Assembly (NCBI RefSeq): GCF_001557235.1
Contig: NZ_LSJI01000093.1
Coordinates: forward strand, 1-64,000
Source of the DNA: Phenylobacterium sp. CCH9-H3
GTDB lineage: Bacteria > Pseudomonadota > Alphaproteobacteria > Caulobacterales > Caulobacteraceae
DNA: 64,000 bases
Direction: 5' to 3'
This document shows positions 42,771 through 52,014 of the stretch, one piece after another. The translations under genes and the position numbers were made by a program. Below the pieces are notes generated by a model that saw only the letters and a list, made by a program, of their open reading frames with translations, searched no databases and was not told the DNA's origin. Within the stretch, counting starts at the first letter, position 1, and each line of letters starts with the position of its first letter.

Positions 42771-45700
42771 TCAGACCTCGGTCGCCCGGAAGATGCGGCG
42801 GCCGCCGGCGCCCACGGCGCAGAACCCATCCACGCAGCAGGCGGCGCGGCCCGACTCCACATAGGCCGCGTCGTGCCACCAGAGGCCGGGCGGCGCCGCG
42901 CGCGCCGCCATGCGCACCGGCGTCGCCTGGGCCGTCTTCATGCCCGCGAATGGCCCGAGGATCGTGGGCAGGTCGTACGCCTCGCCGTTCTTGATCACGT
43001 GGCGCACGGCGGCCGCGTCCTCGATCCGTGTCAGGGGATCACCCTCGGTCACGACCAGGTCGGCCAGCATTCCCGGCTTGATGACCCCCAGCGGCTGGTC
43101 GAGGAATTCGCCGGCGTAGCGGGTGGCGGTGGTGAGGGCCTCCACGGGCGTCATGCCGAACTTCACCATGGCCCGCAGGTTCATATGCAGGCTGATCCCG
43201 TTGAAATCGATCGGCGAGTCCGTGCCCGTCACCACGCGGCCGCCGCCTTTCAGGATCGCCCGGAGGTGGGCGACGTTGCGCTCGAGCGAGGCCAGGGGCG
43301 CGCTGACGTCGGCGGACCGCAGCTGGGCGGCCCGCTGCTGCAGCTTGGCGTATTCCCACGGCGGGTAGAGCGCCTTGGTCCGCGGATCGTCCACCAGCGA
43401 GCGGTCCTGGGCGTAGAGGACCGACGAGGTGAAGAGCGTCGGGGTACGCCGCGCGCCGCTGGCGGCGAACAGGGCCGTGACGTCTTCGTAGCTGACGCCC
43501 AGCTGGCTCACCGTACGCGAGTAGCCGGTGCGGCTGGTGGCGCCGATGTGCTCCATCCCGTCCAGGCCGAAGTTGAGCGCCGGGTAGTGGTAGTGCGAGG
43601 TGACCGGGATGCCCTCGGCGTGGGCCCAGGCCGTAATGTCCCGCTGCGCCTGCAGCGGCTGGCGGACATAGGACTTCAGCAGGTCGTAGCCCAGGGCCTT
43701 GGCCCGCGAGAGCTCCAGCTCCATCTGCCCCGGCTCGGTCACCGGGCGCATGAAGTTGTAGTAGATCCGGCCGCCGTCGATCGCCTCGCCGGTGGAGAAG
43801 TAGCGGGGCCCGAGCCGCAGGCCCGCGTCGATGGCCTCCCGGTCCTCGACCATGTGGTAGGCGGGCGAGCCCGGCGAGCGGGCCGTGGTGACGCCCAGGG
43901 ACAGCCACAGGCGCCCCTCGCGGTCTCCGTAGCCGTAGCCCTGCATCTGGCGGTGGGCGTGCATCTCCACCAGGCCGGGGATCACGGTGGCGTCGCGGGC
44001 GTCGATGGTGCGGGCGTCGGCGACCGACACCCCGGCGGGCGCGAGCTCGGCAATGCGATTGTCCACAACGACGATGTCGACGTCCTTGCGGGCGCTCGCG
44101 TCCAGCCCGTCCCAGAGGCGGCCCGCGCGGATCACGAGGCGGCCCTTGGGCTTGGCCGTGGCCCAGGTGATCCCATGGGCGACGGTGCTCGGCGCCCCGC
44201 CCGCGGCGTCGATCAGCCGGAGCTCGCCGTTGCAGAGATAGAGGAGCTTGCGGCTGTCGCCGCTCCAGGTGGGGGCGTCGGTGACCTCGGCGTTGAGGGC
44301 CTTCGGCGGACCGGTCATGACGCCCCGGGCGTCCACCGGCGCCGTCCAGAGGCGGCTGGCGAATACGAAAGCCAGGCTCTTGCCATCGGGCGACCAGACG
44401 GGGCCGTCGTCGCCGCGCGTCCCCAGCGACTTGTGCGGGAACACCGGCTGGTAGGTCGCAGCCCCGGTGGCCACGTCGACCGTCAGGATCTCGCTCAGCC
44501 CCTCCCGGAAGCGGGCGGCGTAGGGCTTGAAGGCGGCGAGGGCCAGGGTCTTGCCGTCGGGGCTCCAGGTGGGCTTGCCGGGCTCCCAGATCGCGCCGAA
44601 CACCTGCCGGATCTGGCCGCCGGCGACGTCGACCGTATGCTGCGAGCCGTTCTGGTCCAGGAAGGCGATGGTCTTGCCGTCCCGGGACCAGGCCGCCGAG
44701 ACGGCCGCGTCCTTGTGCGTGGTCAGGCGGCGTTCGGCGCCGCTCGCCATGTCGCGCAGCCAGATGTCCAGCTTGCCGCCGCGGTCGGTGGAGTAGGCGA
44801 GGGTTTTTCCGTCGGGAGACCAGGCGGGGTCGCAGACCCAGAACCCGTCATCGACCAGCCGCCTCGCCTTGCCGCTGAGCGGCAGCAGCCACAGGGCGTT
44901 CAGCGCCCGGAACACGACCTGGGACCCGTCCGGCGACAGGGCCGGGCTGCCGATCCCCACGACCCGGCGCGCGCCCGCGCCGTCGTAGTCCCTCTGCCGC
45001 TTCCTGTAGTTCGGCCGGGTGACCGGAACCGACAGGCTGAAGGGGATGTCGCTGACCTGGCCCGCCGGGGTCCGGCGCCGGATCTTGCCGTCGGCGGCAT
45101 AGACCATGTCGCCGTTGGGCAGCCAGGCCGGGCGGAACGGGAAGACGTCCTGCCCCGACACCAGCGGGCCATCCGGCCCGATCATCTCGGACCGGCCGTT
45201 GGCCAGCAGGGGATAGACGATCCCTGTGCCGTCCGGCGTGAAGGCCGGGCTGTGCAGCTCGACCGGGTTCATCCGGTCGGCCGACGCCTTGATTGTGGGC
45301 CCGACCGATCGGGTCCCGCCGGCGTCGACGATCTCGACCCTCGCCCGCTCCACCGCAAAGGCGATGCGCTGCCCGTCCGGCGACCAGGCGGGCTCGCAGG
45401 CCTGGCCGTCGGCCGTGGCCCACAGCCGGATGGCGCCGCTTGCCAGGTCCAGGACGTGGATGGCGTAGGCTCCGGTGCGGTCGGACGCGAAGGCGACCAT
45501 CTTCCCGTCGGGCGAGAAGCGCGGCTCGCGGCAGTCGAACGGCCCCTCCGTGAGCTGCCGGAGCCCGGTCCCGTCGGCGCCGACCGTCCAGATCTGGAAC
45601 GAGCCGTCGCGATAGGACTGGAACACCAGCCGCTTGCCGTCCGGCGACCAGTCGGGCTGGGCGCCGTCGGTGAGGTCGTCGGTGAGCCGCCGGGCCGGGC

Positions 45701-45941
45701 CGCCCGCGACCGGGATTGTCCAGATCACGCCATAGAGGTCGAACGCCAGGGTCCGGCCGTCCGGCGCGGCGGAGACGGCGATGTTCGTCCCCTCCGTGAC
45801 CGTGACCTGGCGCACGACCGGCCGGTCCCTGGCCGCCGCCCCGACCGCCCCCGGCGAGGCCAGGGACGAGGCGGCGATCGCCGTTCCGCCCATCGACAGC
45901 AACCGCCGGCGATCCACGCCGCCGCGAGGTGATTTACGCAT
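42771..45941 (-). CDS. Tat-exported TolB-like propeller fused to an amidohydrolase
   Basis: 1056 residues. ATG 45941, with GGGGGCG upstream, opens a Tat-like signal (DRRRLLSMGGTAIAASSLAS). Residues ~45-600 carry at least ten 'W-SPDGK' repeats typical of TolB/WD40-like propellers. The C-terminal ~400 residues are an imidazolonepropionase/prolidase-like amidohydrolase, with VEMHAH (metal His pair), HYHYPALNFGLDGMEHIG and TGTDSPIDF (metal Asp), ending in GMLADLVVTEGDPL. Secreted enzymes of this fusion probably act on peptides or cyclic amides. It lies 28 bases after the TBDR stop on the same strand, so they form a receptor-hydrolase pair. Confidence 0.9.
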   Translation of the reverse strand: MRKSPRGGVDRRRLLSMGGTAIAASSLASPGAVGAAARDRPVVRQVTVTEGTNIAVSAAPDGRTLAFDLYGVIWTIPVAGGPARRLTDDLTDGAQPDWSPDGKRLVFQSYRDGSFQIWTVGADGTGLRQLTEGPFDCREPRFSPDGKMVAFASDRTGAYAIHVLDLASGAIRLWATADGQACEPAWSPDGQRIAFAVERARVEIVDAGGTRSVGPTIKASADRMNPVELHSPAFTPDGTGIVYPLLANGRSEMIGPDGPLVSGQDVFPFRPAWLPNGDMVYAADGKIRRRTPAGQVSDIPFSLSVPVTRPNYRKRQRDYDGAGARRVVGIGSPALSPDGSQVVFRALNALWLLPLSGKARRLVDDGFWVCDPAWSPDGKTLAYSTDRGGKLDIWLRDMASGAERRLTTHKDAAVSAAWSRDGKTIAFLDQNGSQHTVDVAGGQIRQVFGAIWEPGKPTWSPDGKTLALAAFKPYAARFREGLSEILTVDVATGAATYQPVFPHKSLGTRGDDGPVWSPDGKSLAFVFASRLWTAPVDARGVMTGPPKALNAEVTDAPTWSGDSRKLLYLCNGELRLIDAAGGAPSTVAHGITWATAKPKGRLVIRAGRLWDGLDASARKDVDIVVVDNRIAELAPAGVSVADARTIDARDATVIPGLVEMHAHRQMQGYGYGDREGRLWLSLGVTTARSPGSPAYHMVEDREAIDAGLRLGPRYFSTGEAIDGGRIYYNFMRPVTEPGQMELELSRAKALGYDLLKSYVRQPLQAQRDITAWAHAEGIPVTSHYHYPALNFGLDGMEHIGATSRTGYSRTVSQLGVSYEDVTALFAASGARRTPTLFTSSVLYAQDRSLVDDPRTKALYPPWEYAKLQQRAAQLRSADVSAPLASLERNVAHLRAILKGGGRVVTGTDSPIDFNGISLHMNLRAMVKFGMTPVEALTTATRYAGEFLDQPLGVIKPGMLADLVVTEGDPLTRIEDAAAVRHVIKNGEAYDLPTILGPFAGMKTAQATPVRMAARAAPPGLWWHDAAYVESGRAACCVDGFCAVGAGGRRIFRATEV

Positions 45942-45969
45942 CGAACGCCCCCGGATCCCCACCGCCGCC

Positions 45970-48444
45970 TCAGAACTTCGCGATCACCTTGGCATAGTAG
46001 AACCCGCCGGCGATCCCGAAGGGCGAGAACTGGTTGAAGTAGGCGAATGGGCCCGTCGCCGCCCCGCGGTTCGCAGGCTGCACGATGTCGGGCAGCACAT
46101 CGGTCAGATTGTTGGCGCCCAGCGAGATCCGCAGGTTCTCGTTGAGGTCGTAGGCGAGGTCCAGGTCGACGATCCCGGTGGGCGAGACCGTCTCGTCGAG
46201 GTTGGGGTTGGCCGAGTTGCGCTGGATCACCTTGCCGTAGCGGGTGATGCGCAGGTTGGCGGTGAACTTCTGGATCGTCCACTCCGCCGAGGCGATCTGC
46301 TTGTTGCGGGGCGTGCCGACCGTGAAGTTGCCGATCTGCCCGCGGCCCACCAGGACCAGGCCCGCCGCCGCCAGCATGGGCGGGGGCGGAGTGATGCGGT
46401 CGAACTTCGTCTTGTTGAAGTTCGCCGAGAGGGTCCATTTGACCGCGCCGTACTCCCCAAAGTCGGTGCGGTAGTCGATGACCGCGTCCAGGCCCCGGGT
46501 CGTCGTGTCCGCGGCATTGGCATAGTAGAACGCGGCCTGCCCGCCGGGCAGGCCGGCGGCGATCAGGGCTTGGCTGACCGCCGCATTGGGGCCGAGCTGC
46601 TCGCTCTGCAGGATGCGGTTGCGGATCTCGATCTCATAGACGTCGACCGTGGCGTTCAGGCCCGGCAGCGGCTGCATGACCAGGCCGACGGAATAGTTGG
46701 TCGATTTCTCCGGCTCCAGCGGCTTGGCGCCCAGCGCGATCGCGGCCGGGTTGTTGGTCGGCAGGATCTGGGAGGGGCCCAGCTGGGCGGGGCGGCCGGG
46801 CAGGGCGACGTTGATGGTGCTGGCCGATCCGTAGTGCTGCTGCTGCAGCGAAGGCGCCCGGAAGCCGGTGGAGGCGGTGGCGCGGATGGCGTAGCCCTCG
46901 ATCGGCTCCCAGCGCAGCGACGCCTTGCCGGTCTCGGCGGTGCCGAAGTCGGAATAGTCCTCGTAGCGGCCGGCGAGCGAGATCTCGAAATTGTCGGTCA
47001 GGGCCTGTTCGATGTTGAGGTAGAGGCTCTTGTTGTTCCGCTTGAACGTACCGGCCGTGTTGGGCGGGAAGCCCGAGACGCCATTCGCGCCGCCGGCGAT
47101 CGCGGCGGGGTTGGTGGCCAGCGGATGGCCCGCGGGATAGGTGAACGGGCCGGTGTCGTAGGATTCCGGCTGGCCCGCGGTGATGACGAACTCGCTCTCC
47201 CGGTACTCGGCGCCCGCCGCCACGAACATCGGCTTGGCGAGGCCGAAGTCGAACTCGCGGCTGATGTCGAAGTTGCTGGTCCATTCCTTGAAGGTCAGCG
47301 TGCCGAGGTAGAAGTAGGTGGGCGAGGCCGGGCCGTACGAGGCGTTCAGCGAGTTCTCGTAGTAGCCGACCTTGCTCCGCGCGAGTGACGTCGACAGGTC
47401 CCAGTCGAAACCGAGCAGGCCTGAGCCCTTGGCGCCGACCGCCGCCTGGTAGTCGCGATCCCTGAGGAACAGGCGGGGCGAGTAGCCGTCGGGATAGACC
47501 GTCGCGTTGTTGTTGAAGGCGTTGGGGGCGCGAAAGGTCAGCCAGGCGGCGGAGTTGCGGCTGGAGACGGTGCCGAAGCTGTAGAGCTTCACGGCCTCGC
47601 TCACGTCCCAGGCGGTGTTGTAGCCCAGCGAATAGAGCTGCGACGCCGGCGCGCCGGGGTGGGAGACGTGCCGGTCGATGGTCTGTTCGCGCGGGTCCGG
47701 AACGCCCGGCGCGATCGGGAAGTAGAGGTTGGCCGTCGCCGGCGTGTACTTGCCCCGGTCGACCAGGTTGGTGGTGCGCGCGTCCAGCGTCACGTTCAGG
47801 AAGGCGCGTTCGCCCAGGCCCATCCCGTAGTTCAGCGAGCCCTGCAGCGTCTCGCCATCCCCCTGCAGCGTCGTGCCCGCCAGGGCGGTGAACGAGCCGC
47901 CCTCGGCGTCGTCCTTGAGGATGATGTTGATCACGCCGGCCAGGGCGTCCGAGCCGTATTGCGCCGAGGCGCCGTCGCGCAGCACCTCGATCCGCTGGAT
48001 CGCCGAGGAGGGGATCAGGTCGAGGTCCGGCGGCGACTGGCCGGCCTGGGTCGTGCCGTTGACGAACAGGATGGCCGTGTTGTGCCGCCGCTTGCCGTTG
48101 ACCAGCACCAGCGTCTGGTCGCTGGCCAGGCCGCGCAGGGACACCGTCTTGATGGCGAAGCTGGCCCCGGCGCCCGAATTGGACGTGTTGGCCGAGGGCA
48201 CGAGCGTGGAGATCAGGTCGCGGGTCGACTGCTTGCCGCTTTTCTCCAGCACCTCGGCGCTCAGCACGTCGATCGGCGCCAGGCTGGTGGTCACGGTCCG
48301 CGCGGTGGACCGCGTGCCGGTGACGATCAGTTCGTCGATGACGGAGGCTTCAGCGGCTGCCTCGGCCGCCGCCGCCGTATCCGCCACCGCAAGGGCGAGC
48401 CCCGAAATGCCCGCCAGCAGAAACGTCCTTGTGAATACCCGCAC
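45970..48444 (-). CDS. TonB-dependent receptor paired with the propeller amidohydrolase
   Basis: 824 residues from GTG 48444, chosen for the GGAGGA upstream and the signal peptide that follows (TFLLAGISGLALAVADTAAA); an in-frame ATG at 48564 lacks both. The TonB box region is IDELIVTGTRSTARTVTTS. The plug includes VSLRGLASDQTLVLVNGKRR and RIEVLRDGASAQYGSDALAG. The barrel ends GFYYAKVIAKF. It has no STN domain, so it does not signal through FecR. It is a paralogue of the FecA-type receptor at 37391, and the two operons converge. Confidence 0.92.
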   Translation of the reverse strand: MRVFTRTFLLAGISGLALAVADTAAAAEAAAEASVIDELIVTGTRSTARTVTTSLAPIDVLSAEVLEKSGKQSTRDLISTLVPSANTSNSGAGASFAIKTVSLRGLASDQTLVLVNGKRRHNTAILFVNGTTQAGQSPPDLDLIPSSAIQRIEVLRDGASAQYGSDALAGVINIILKDDAEGGSFTALAGTTLQGDGETLQGSLNYGMGLGERAFLNVTLDARTTNLVDRGKYTPATANLYFPIAPGVPDPREQTIDRHVSHPGAPASQLYSLGYNTAWDVSEAVKLYSFGTVSSRNSAAWLTFRAPNAFNNNATVYPDGYSPRLFLRDRDYQAAVGAKGSGLLGFDWDLSTSLARSKVGYYENSLNASYGPASPTYFYLGTLTFKEWTSNFDISREFDFGLAKPMFVAAGAEYRESEFVITAGQPESYDTGPFTYPAGHPLATNPAAIAGGANGVSGFPPNTAGTFKRNNKSLYLNIEQALTDNFEISLAGRYEDYSDFGTAETGKASLRWEPIEGYAIRATASTGFRAPSLQQQHYGSASTINVALPGRPAQLGPSQILPTNNPAAIALGAKPLEPEKSTNYSVGLVMQPLPGLNATVDVYEIEIRNRILQSEQLGPNAAVSQALIAAGLPGGQAAFYYANAADTTTRGLDAVIDYRTDFGEYGAVKWTLSANFNKTKFDRITPPPPMLAAAGLVLVGRGQIGNFTVGTPRNKQIASAEWTIQKFTANLRITRYGKVIQRNSANPNLDETVSPTGIVDLDLAYDLNENLRISLGANNLTDVLPDIVQPANRGAATGPFAYFNQFSPFGIAGGFYYAKVIAKF

Positions 48445-48840
48445 TCGCCCCGCTCCTCCGGTCAAAATCCTGACCCTCGCGGCGCTTCCCCCTGCGTAGT
48501 CCGGGTGTTGCTCCCCGGCTGTTCTTGCGAGGACGAGAGATGTGACTTTCGCATCCCGCAACATGGAAGATGAGGGTGGGGTCGCGGATCGAGTGGCGGT
48601 CCATAGATTGCATCAAATACAGGCTAAACGGGCCGACTTTAGAGCAAAACGCCAGGCGATTGGGCAATAGGCTCCGCAACGACTCACCATGATGAATTTT
48701 ATACATGAGCGACGATTTGACGAATCTGATGAAAACTGAAATGACGCCGCAGTGTGGCGCCTTCACGCTGACGTGCATGGGGTCTTCTTGCCATGGTTGT
48801 GATCCTGGGGATTACTTCCTTTGCAAGGGTGGGGGCGGCG

Positions 48841-50022
48841 ATGAGCAACAACTATGTGAATCTGCGCGGTCTGCTGTCGCGGGAGCCCGTGGCCGGGCGG
48901 CGGTGCGCCGAGCGCCTGCTGAAGATGCAGGCCTCGCTGCAGGACCTGCGCAAGCGCAAGAGCGACGACACGCTCCTGCTGGCGACCTGGAACATCAGGG
49001 ATTTCGAATCCAACAAGTTCGGGTACGGGCCCCGGCTGCCGGAGACCTATTACTATCTGGCGGAGATCATCTCCTGCTTCGACCTCGTCGCGCTCCAAGA
49101 GGTGAACCGCGACCTCACCGGCCTGGAAAAGCTGATGCGGATCCTCGGCCGGGAGTGGGACTACATCGCCACCGACGCCACCGAAGGCTCCGGCGGCAAT
49201 GACGAGCGGATGGCGTTCGTCTTCAACACCGAGAAGGTCTGGTTCCGGAAGATCGCGGGCGAAGTGGTGCTGCCCGAAGGCCAGATGGTCGTGGCGCAGA
49301 AGAAGGTGAAAACCCCCAGGGGCGCCGCCGCGCCGGTCGAGCCCACCGCTGCGGCCGCGGCCAAGGTCAAGGACCAGTACGAGGAGGTGAAGCAGCAGTT
49401 CGCCCGGACGCCGTTCCTGGTGGCCTTCCAGTCCGGCTGGTTCCGCTTCAGCCTCTGCACCGTCCACATCTACTACGGCGCTGACAGCGGCCAGAAGCTG
49501 AAGCAGCGCATCGCCGAGATCGAGCGGCTCGTGGAATTCTTCGCCAAGCGGCAGGACGACGACAACGACGCCGAGCGCGACGCCAGCGGCGCCGTCGAGA
49601 ACTACATCGTGCTGGGCGACTTCAACGTCGTCAGCCCCAAGCACAAGACCATGGAGGCCCTGGTCAGCAACGGCTTCCAGGTCCCGAAACAGATCGACGG
49701 GGCCAAGGTCCGCAAGACCGGCGACCACTTCTACGACCAGATCGCCACCCGGGTGAAGGACCCGCGGTTCGAGTGCGTCGGCGGTGGCATGGTGGACATG
49801 TTCGCCGACGTCTTCCGGGAGGAGGATCTGCAGATCTACGACGCCTTCATGCCCGCCTCGGATCCAGAGGCGGATCCCCGGTTCCATGCCGACACCCGCG
49901 AGAAGCTGTTCCGCAAGTGGCGCACCTGGCAGATGTCGGATCACAGGCCGCTGTGGATCCAGATCCGGACCGACTTCGCCGACAAGTACCTGCAGGATCT
50001 GCTCGCTCCGCCCGGGCCCTAG
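48841..50022 (+). CDS. Endonuclease/exonuclease/phosphatase-fold protein
   Basis: 393 residues from ATG 48841, with GGGGGCGGCG upstream. The fold's metal and catalytic residues are all visible: Asn in TWNIRDFE, Glu in VALQEVNRDL, Asp and Asn in LGDFNVVS, and the terminal SDHRPLW. A ~50-residue Ala/Pro/Lys-rich insertion (KTPRGAAAPVEPTAAAAAKV) lies in the middle. No signal peptide is evident, so it is probably cytoplasmic. The family covers nucleases, inositol phosphatases and sphingomyelinases; the substrate cannot be fixed. It is a single-gene unit. Confidence 0.85.
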   Translation: MSNNYVNLRGLLSREPVAGRRCAERLLKMQASLQDLRKRKSDDTLLLATWNIRDFESNKFGYGPRLPETYYYLAEIISCFDLVALQEVNRDLTGLEKLMRILGREWDYIATDATEGSGGNDERMAFVFNTEKVWFRKIAGEVVLPEGQMVVAQKKVKTPRGAAAPVEPTAAAAAKVKDQYEEVKQQFARTPFLVAFQSGWFRFSLCTVHIYYGADSGQKLKQRIAEIERLVEFFAKRQDDDNDAERDASGAVENYIVLGDFNVVSPKHKTMEALVSNGFQVPKQIDGAKVRKTGDHFYDQIATRVKDPRFECVGGGMVDMFADVFREEDLQIYDAFMPASDPEADPRFHADTREKLFRKWRTWQMSDHRPLWIQIRTDFADKYLQDLLAPPGP

Positions 50023-50057
50023 CCGGCGGATGGTCCCCCTGCGGTTCCACCGCCGCG

Positions 50058-51086
50058 TTAGGCGAACAGCGCCTCGCACCCCGTACCGGCGAGAGCCGCG
50101 TCCGCTCGAGCGCGGTCCGGGGACGAGAGCGCCGCGTACTCTTCCCGCAGCCAGGCCAGGCACTTCGCCTGGTATGGGAACGGCTGTGACACCCACGGCT
50201 GGCCGTCGATCTCGGCCCGCACCTCGTCCTGACCCGCCTGGACGGCGCGCGCATTGGCCAGCAGCAAGGGCGCATAAGCACGGCCGGCCTCTCGCAGAAG
50301 GGCGGTGATCGTCGGCGGCAGGGCGTCGGCATCCGCCCAATCGGCTTCGGCGGGCTCCTCGCCGGTGAGGTCTTCCATCAACAGCACCCACGCGCAGAGC
50401 CGCGGAGCCCGGGCGTGGGTCAGCGCCATGGGCGTCGGGTCGAAATGGGCCAACTGGGTGAGCTGGCCATAGATGGCGAAGTCGGCCGCGGCGGGCCGTC
50501 CGCCGAGCAGGAAACGATGGTCGCGCAGATGCGCCTCCATCAGATCGACGAAGCGCACGTAGCCGGCCTCGATCACGGGTCCGGTCGTCGGGTTGGAGCC
50601 CACGTAGCGCAGCCTGGGGATCTGCCGTTCCGCCACGGCGCGGCCGGCGCCTTGCAGGATGTCGTCCGGCAGGCGCGCGCGCGTGAAAGCCGGCAGCACG
50701 GCCGAGGCCTTGGTGACGTCGGCGTCATAGGCCCACCGGTAGTGGAACATGGCCTTCGTCAGCCATTCGTCGCCGAAATCCTCAAGCAGCGCATCGATGA
50801 GGGCCAGGGCGGGATCGGGCGGTCGGACCTCTCGACCTGGGCGCTCCCGTTCCAGCCGTCGAAGGATTGGCGTGGAATCGGTCACGGCGATGCGTCCGCC
50901 GTCCGGACCTTCGAAGTAGAATGTCGGCAACAGCGGCACCTTCGGTCGCGGCAGGCCCGCGACATCGTGCGAGACTTGGACAAGGCTGTACGGGATATGC
51001 CGGTAGCGCAGCAGCGCGAGCATCTTCCGGGTGTAGGGGGATCCAGGAACCCCGCTCAGGAGTACGCGGCCGTCAGGCTTGTCCAT
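50058..51086 (-). CDS. Glutathione S-transferase-fold protein, first of two
   Basis: 342 residues from ATG 51086, with GGAGAGA upstream. The N-terminal thioredoxin-like domain begins VLLSGVPGSPYTRKMLALLR, with the S-P-Y/C motif position of GSTs, and later VTDSTPILRRLE (gamma-Glu binding Ser). The C-terminal helical domain includes FGDEWLTKAMFHYRW and AADFAIYGQLTQLAHFD. It is longer than classical GSTs (about 220). A closely related gene lies at 52015 on the other side of a TetR gene. Function unknown; detoxification or ring-opening is possible. Confidence 0.82.
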   Translation of the reverse strand: MDKPDGRVLLSGVPGSPYTRKMLALLRYRHIPYSLVQVSHDVAGLPRPKVPLLPTFYFEGPDGGRIAVTDSTPILRRLERERPGREVRPPDPALALIDALLEDFGDEWLTKAMFHYRWAYDADVTKASAVLPAFTRARLPDDILQGAGRAVAERQIPRLRYVGSNPTTGPVIEAGYVRFVDLMEAHLRDHRFLLGGRPAAADFAIYGQLTQLAHFDPTPMALTHARAPRLCAWVLLMEDLTGEEPAEADWADADALPPTITALLREAGRAYAPLLLANARAVQAGQDEVRAEIDGQPWVSQPFPYQAKCLAWLREEYAALSSPDRARADAALAGTGCEALFA

Positions 51087-51258
51087 ATATCTCTCCGTTG
51101 ACAGAGAAGCGCGGGCGATAAACCGTAATTCCGGTTCGCAATTGAGCATGACCCTTGTCACGCGGGCGAACAAGGCGAGACGGCGGGAGGCCGGCCCGGG
51201 CGTGCGCCGATTGGAAAGACCGTAGCGGGGGGCTAAACCGCTGGGTGAGCAGCGGAAG

Positions 51259-51942
51259 ATGCAGATGCCGAAACCCAAGCCGCTGGACACCGGCGAGACC
51301 GACCCGACCTGGACGCGGCCGGCCTATCAGAACCGGAGCCGCGAACAGCGGGACCGGCTGCTGAAGGCGGGCGAGCGTGCGTTCGCCGCGGCGGGATTCT
51401 GGCAGACGCACATCACCGACATCGCCAAGCGCGCCGGCTGCTCGGTCGGCAGCTTCTATCGGCGGTTCGAGGACAAGGAGGCGTTCTTCCTCGCGCTCCA
51501 GGCCGACATGGCCACCCGCGCCGAGGCCAACATCGCCAGGTTTTTCGAGGATCCGGCGCGCAAGGACGAGACGCTGGAGGAACTGCTGCGGCGGCTGGCG
51601 GGCAATACCGCCCGCACCATGCGGGGGATCGAGGGCTACTACCGCGCCCTGTTCGAACTCAGCCTCCGCGGCCAGAACGTCTGGCCGCCCATGCGGCGGA
51701 TCGAGGCGATCGAGGCCGAGTTCGTGGCGCAGCTGCTGACGGCGCGTGGGATCGCCGTCGACGAGCGGACGCGGCGGCGGGCCCAGCTCGCCATCCGGAT
51801 GATGCACGGCCAGATCATCTCGGCCATGCTGCACGGGCCCGGCCCCTGGGCGGCGGACGATCCCGAGTTGCACGACGAGCTCAGCCTGATGCTGCTCCGC
51901 TATCTGGGCATCGACGGCGCGGCGGCCAGCCGGAAGGGATGA
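51259..51942 (+). CDS. TetR family regulator
   Basis: 227 residues. The N-terminal helix-turn-helix is RLLKAGERAFAAAGFWQTHITDIAKRAGCSVGSFYRRFEDKEAFF, followed by an all-helical ligand domain (MRGIEGYYRALFELSLRGQN). The start is ATG 51259 or 51265. It is flanked by two GST-fold genes, divergent from one and followed 72 bases later by the other, so it probably controls both. Confidence 0.88.
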   Translation: MQMPKPKPLDTGETDPTWTRPAYQNRSREQRDRLLKAGERAFAAAGFWQTHITDIAKRAGCSVGSFYRRFEDKEAFFLALQADMATRAEANIARFFEDPARKDETLEELLRRLAGNTARTMRGIEGYYRALFELSLRGQNVWPPMRRIEAIEAEFVAQLLTARGIAVDERTRRRAQLAIRMMHGQIISAMLHGPGPWAADDPELHDELSLMLLRYLGIDGAAASRKG

Positions 51943-52014
51943 TGCGCCGGCTCGGGCGACCGGGCGGCGGTGACAGGGAACCAGAACGGCTGTTCTGGTC
52001 TGGGGAGGAAGTTG

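Noticed and set aside
44240..45720. Regular repeats suspected as a tandem DNA repeat
   Set aside because: The periodicity comes from protein propeller repeats (W-SPDGK) with diverged codons, not from a DNA-level repeat or CRISPR.
42873..45932. 1019-codon plus-strand open frame opposite the propeller amidohydrolase
   Set aside because: Antisense shadow. The W-SPDGK repeats on the minus strand explain its periodic composition.
42771..45941. Propeller protein as the missing lasso peptide isopeptidase
   Set aside because: Lasso isopeptidases are propeller plus alpha/beta-hydrolase (Ser) enzymes. Here the C-terminal domain has amidohydrolase metal motifs and no G-x-S-x-G.
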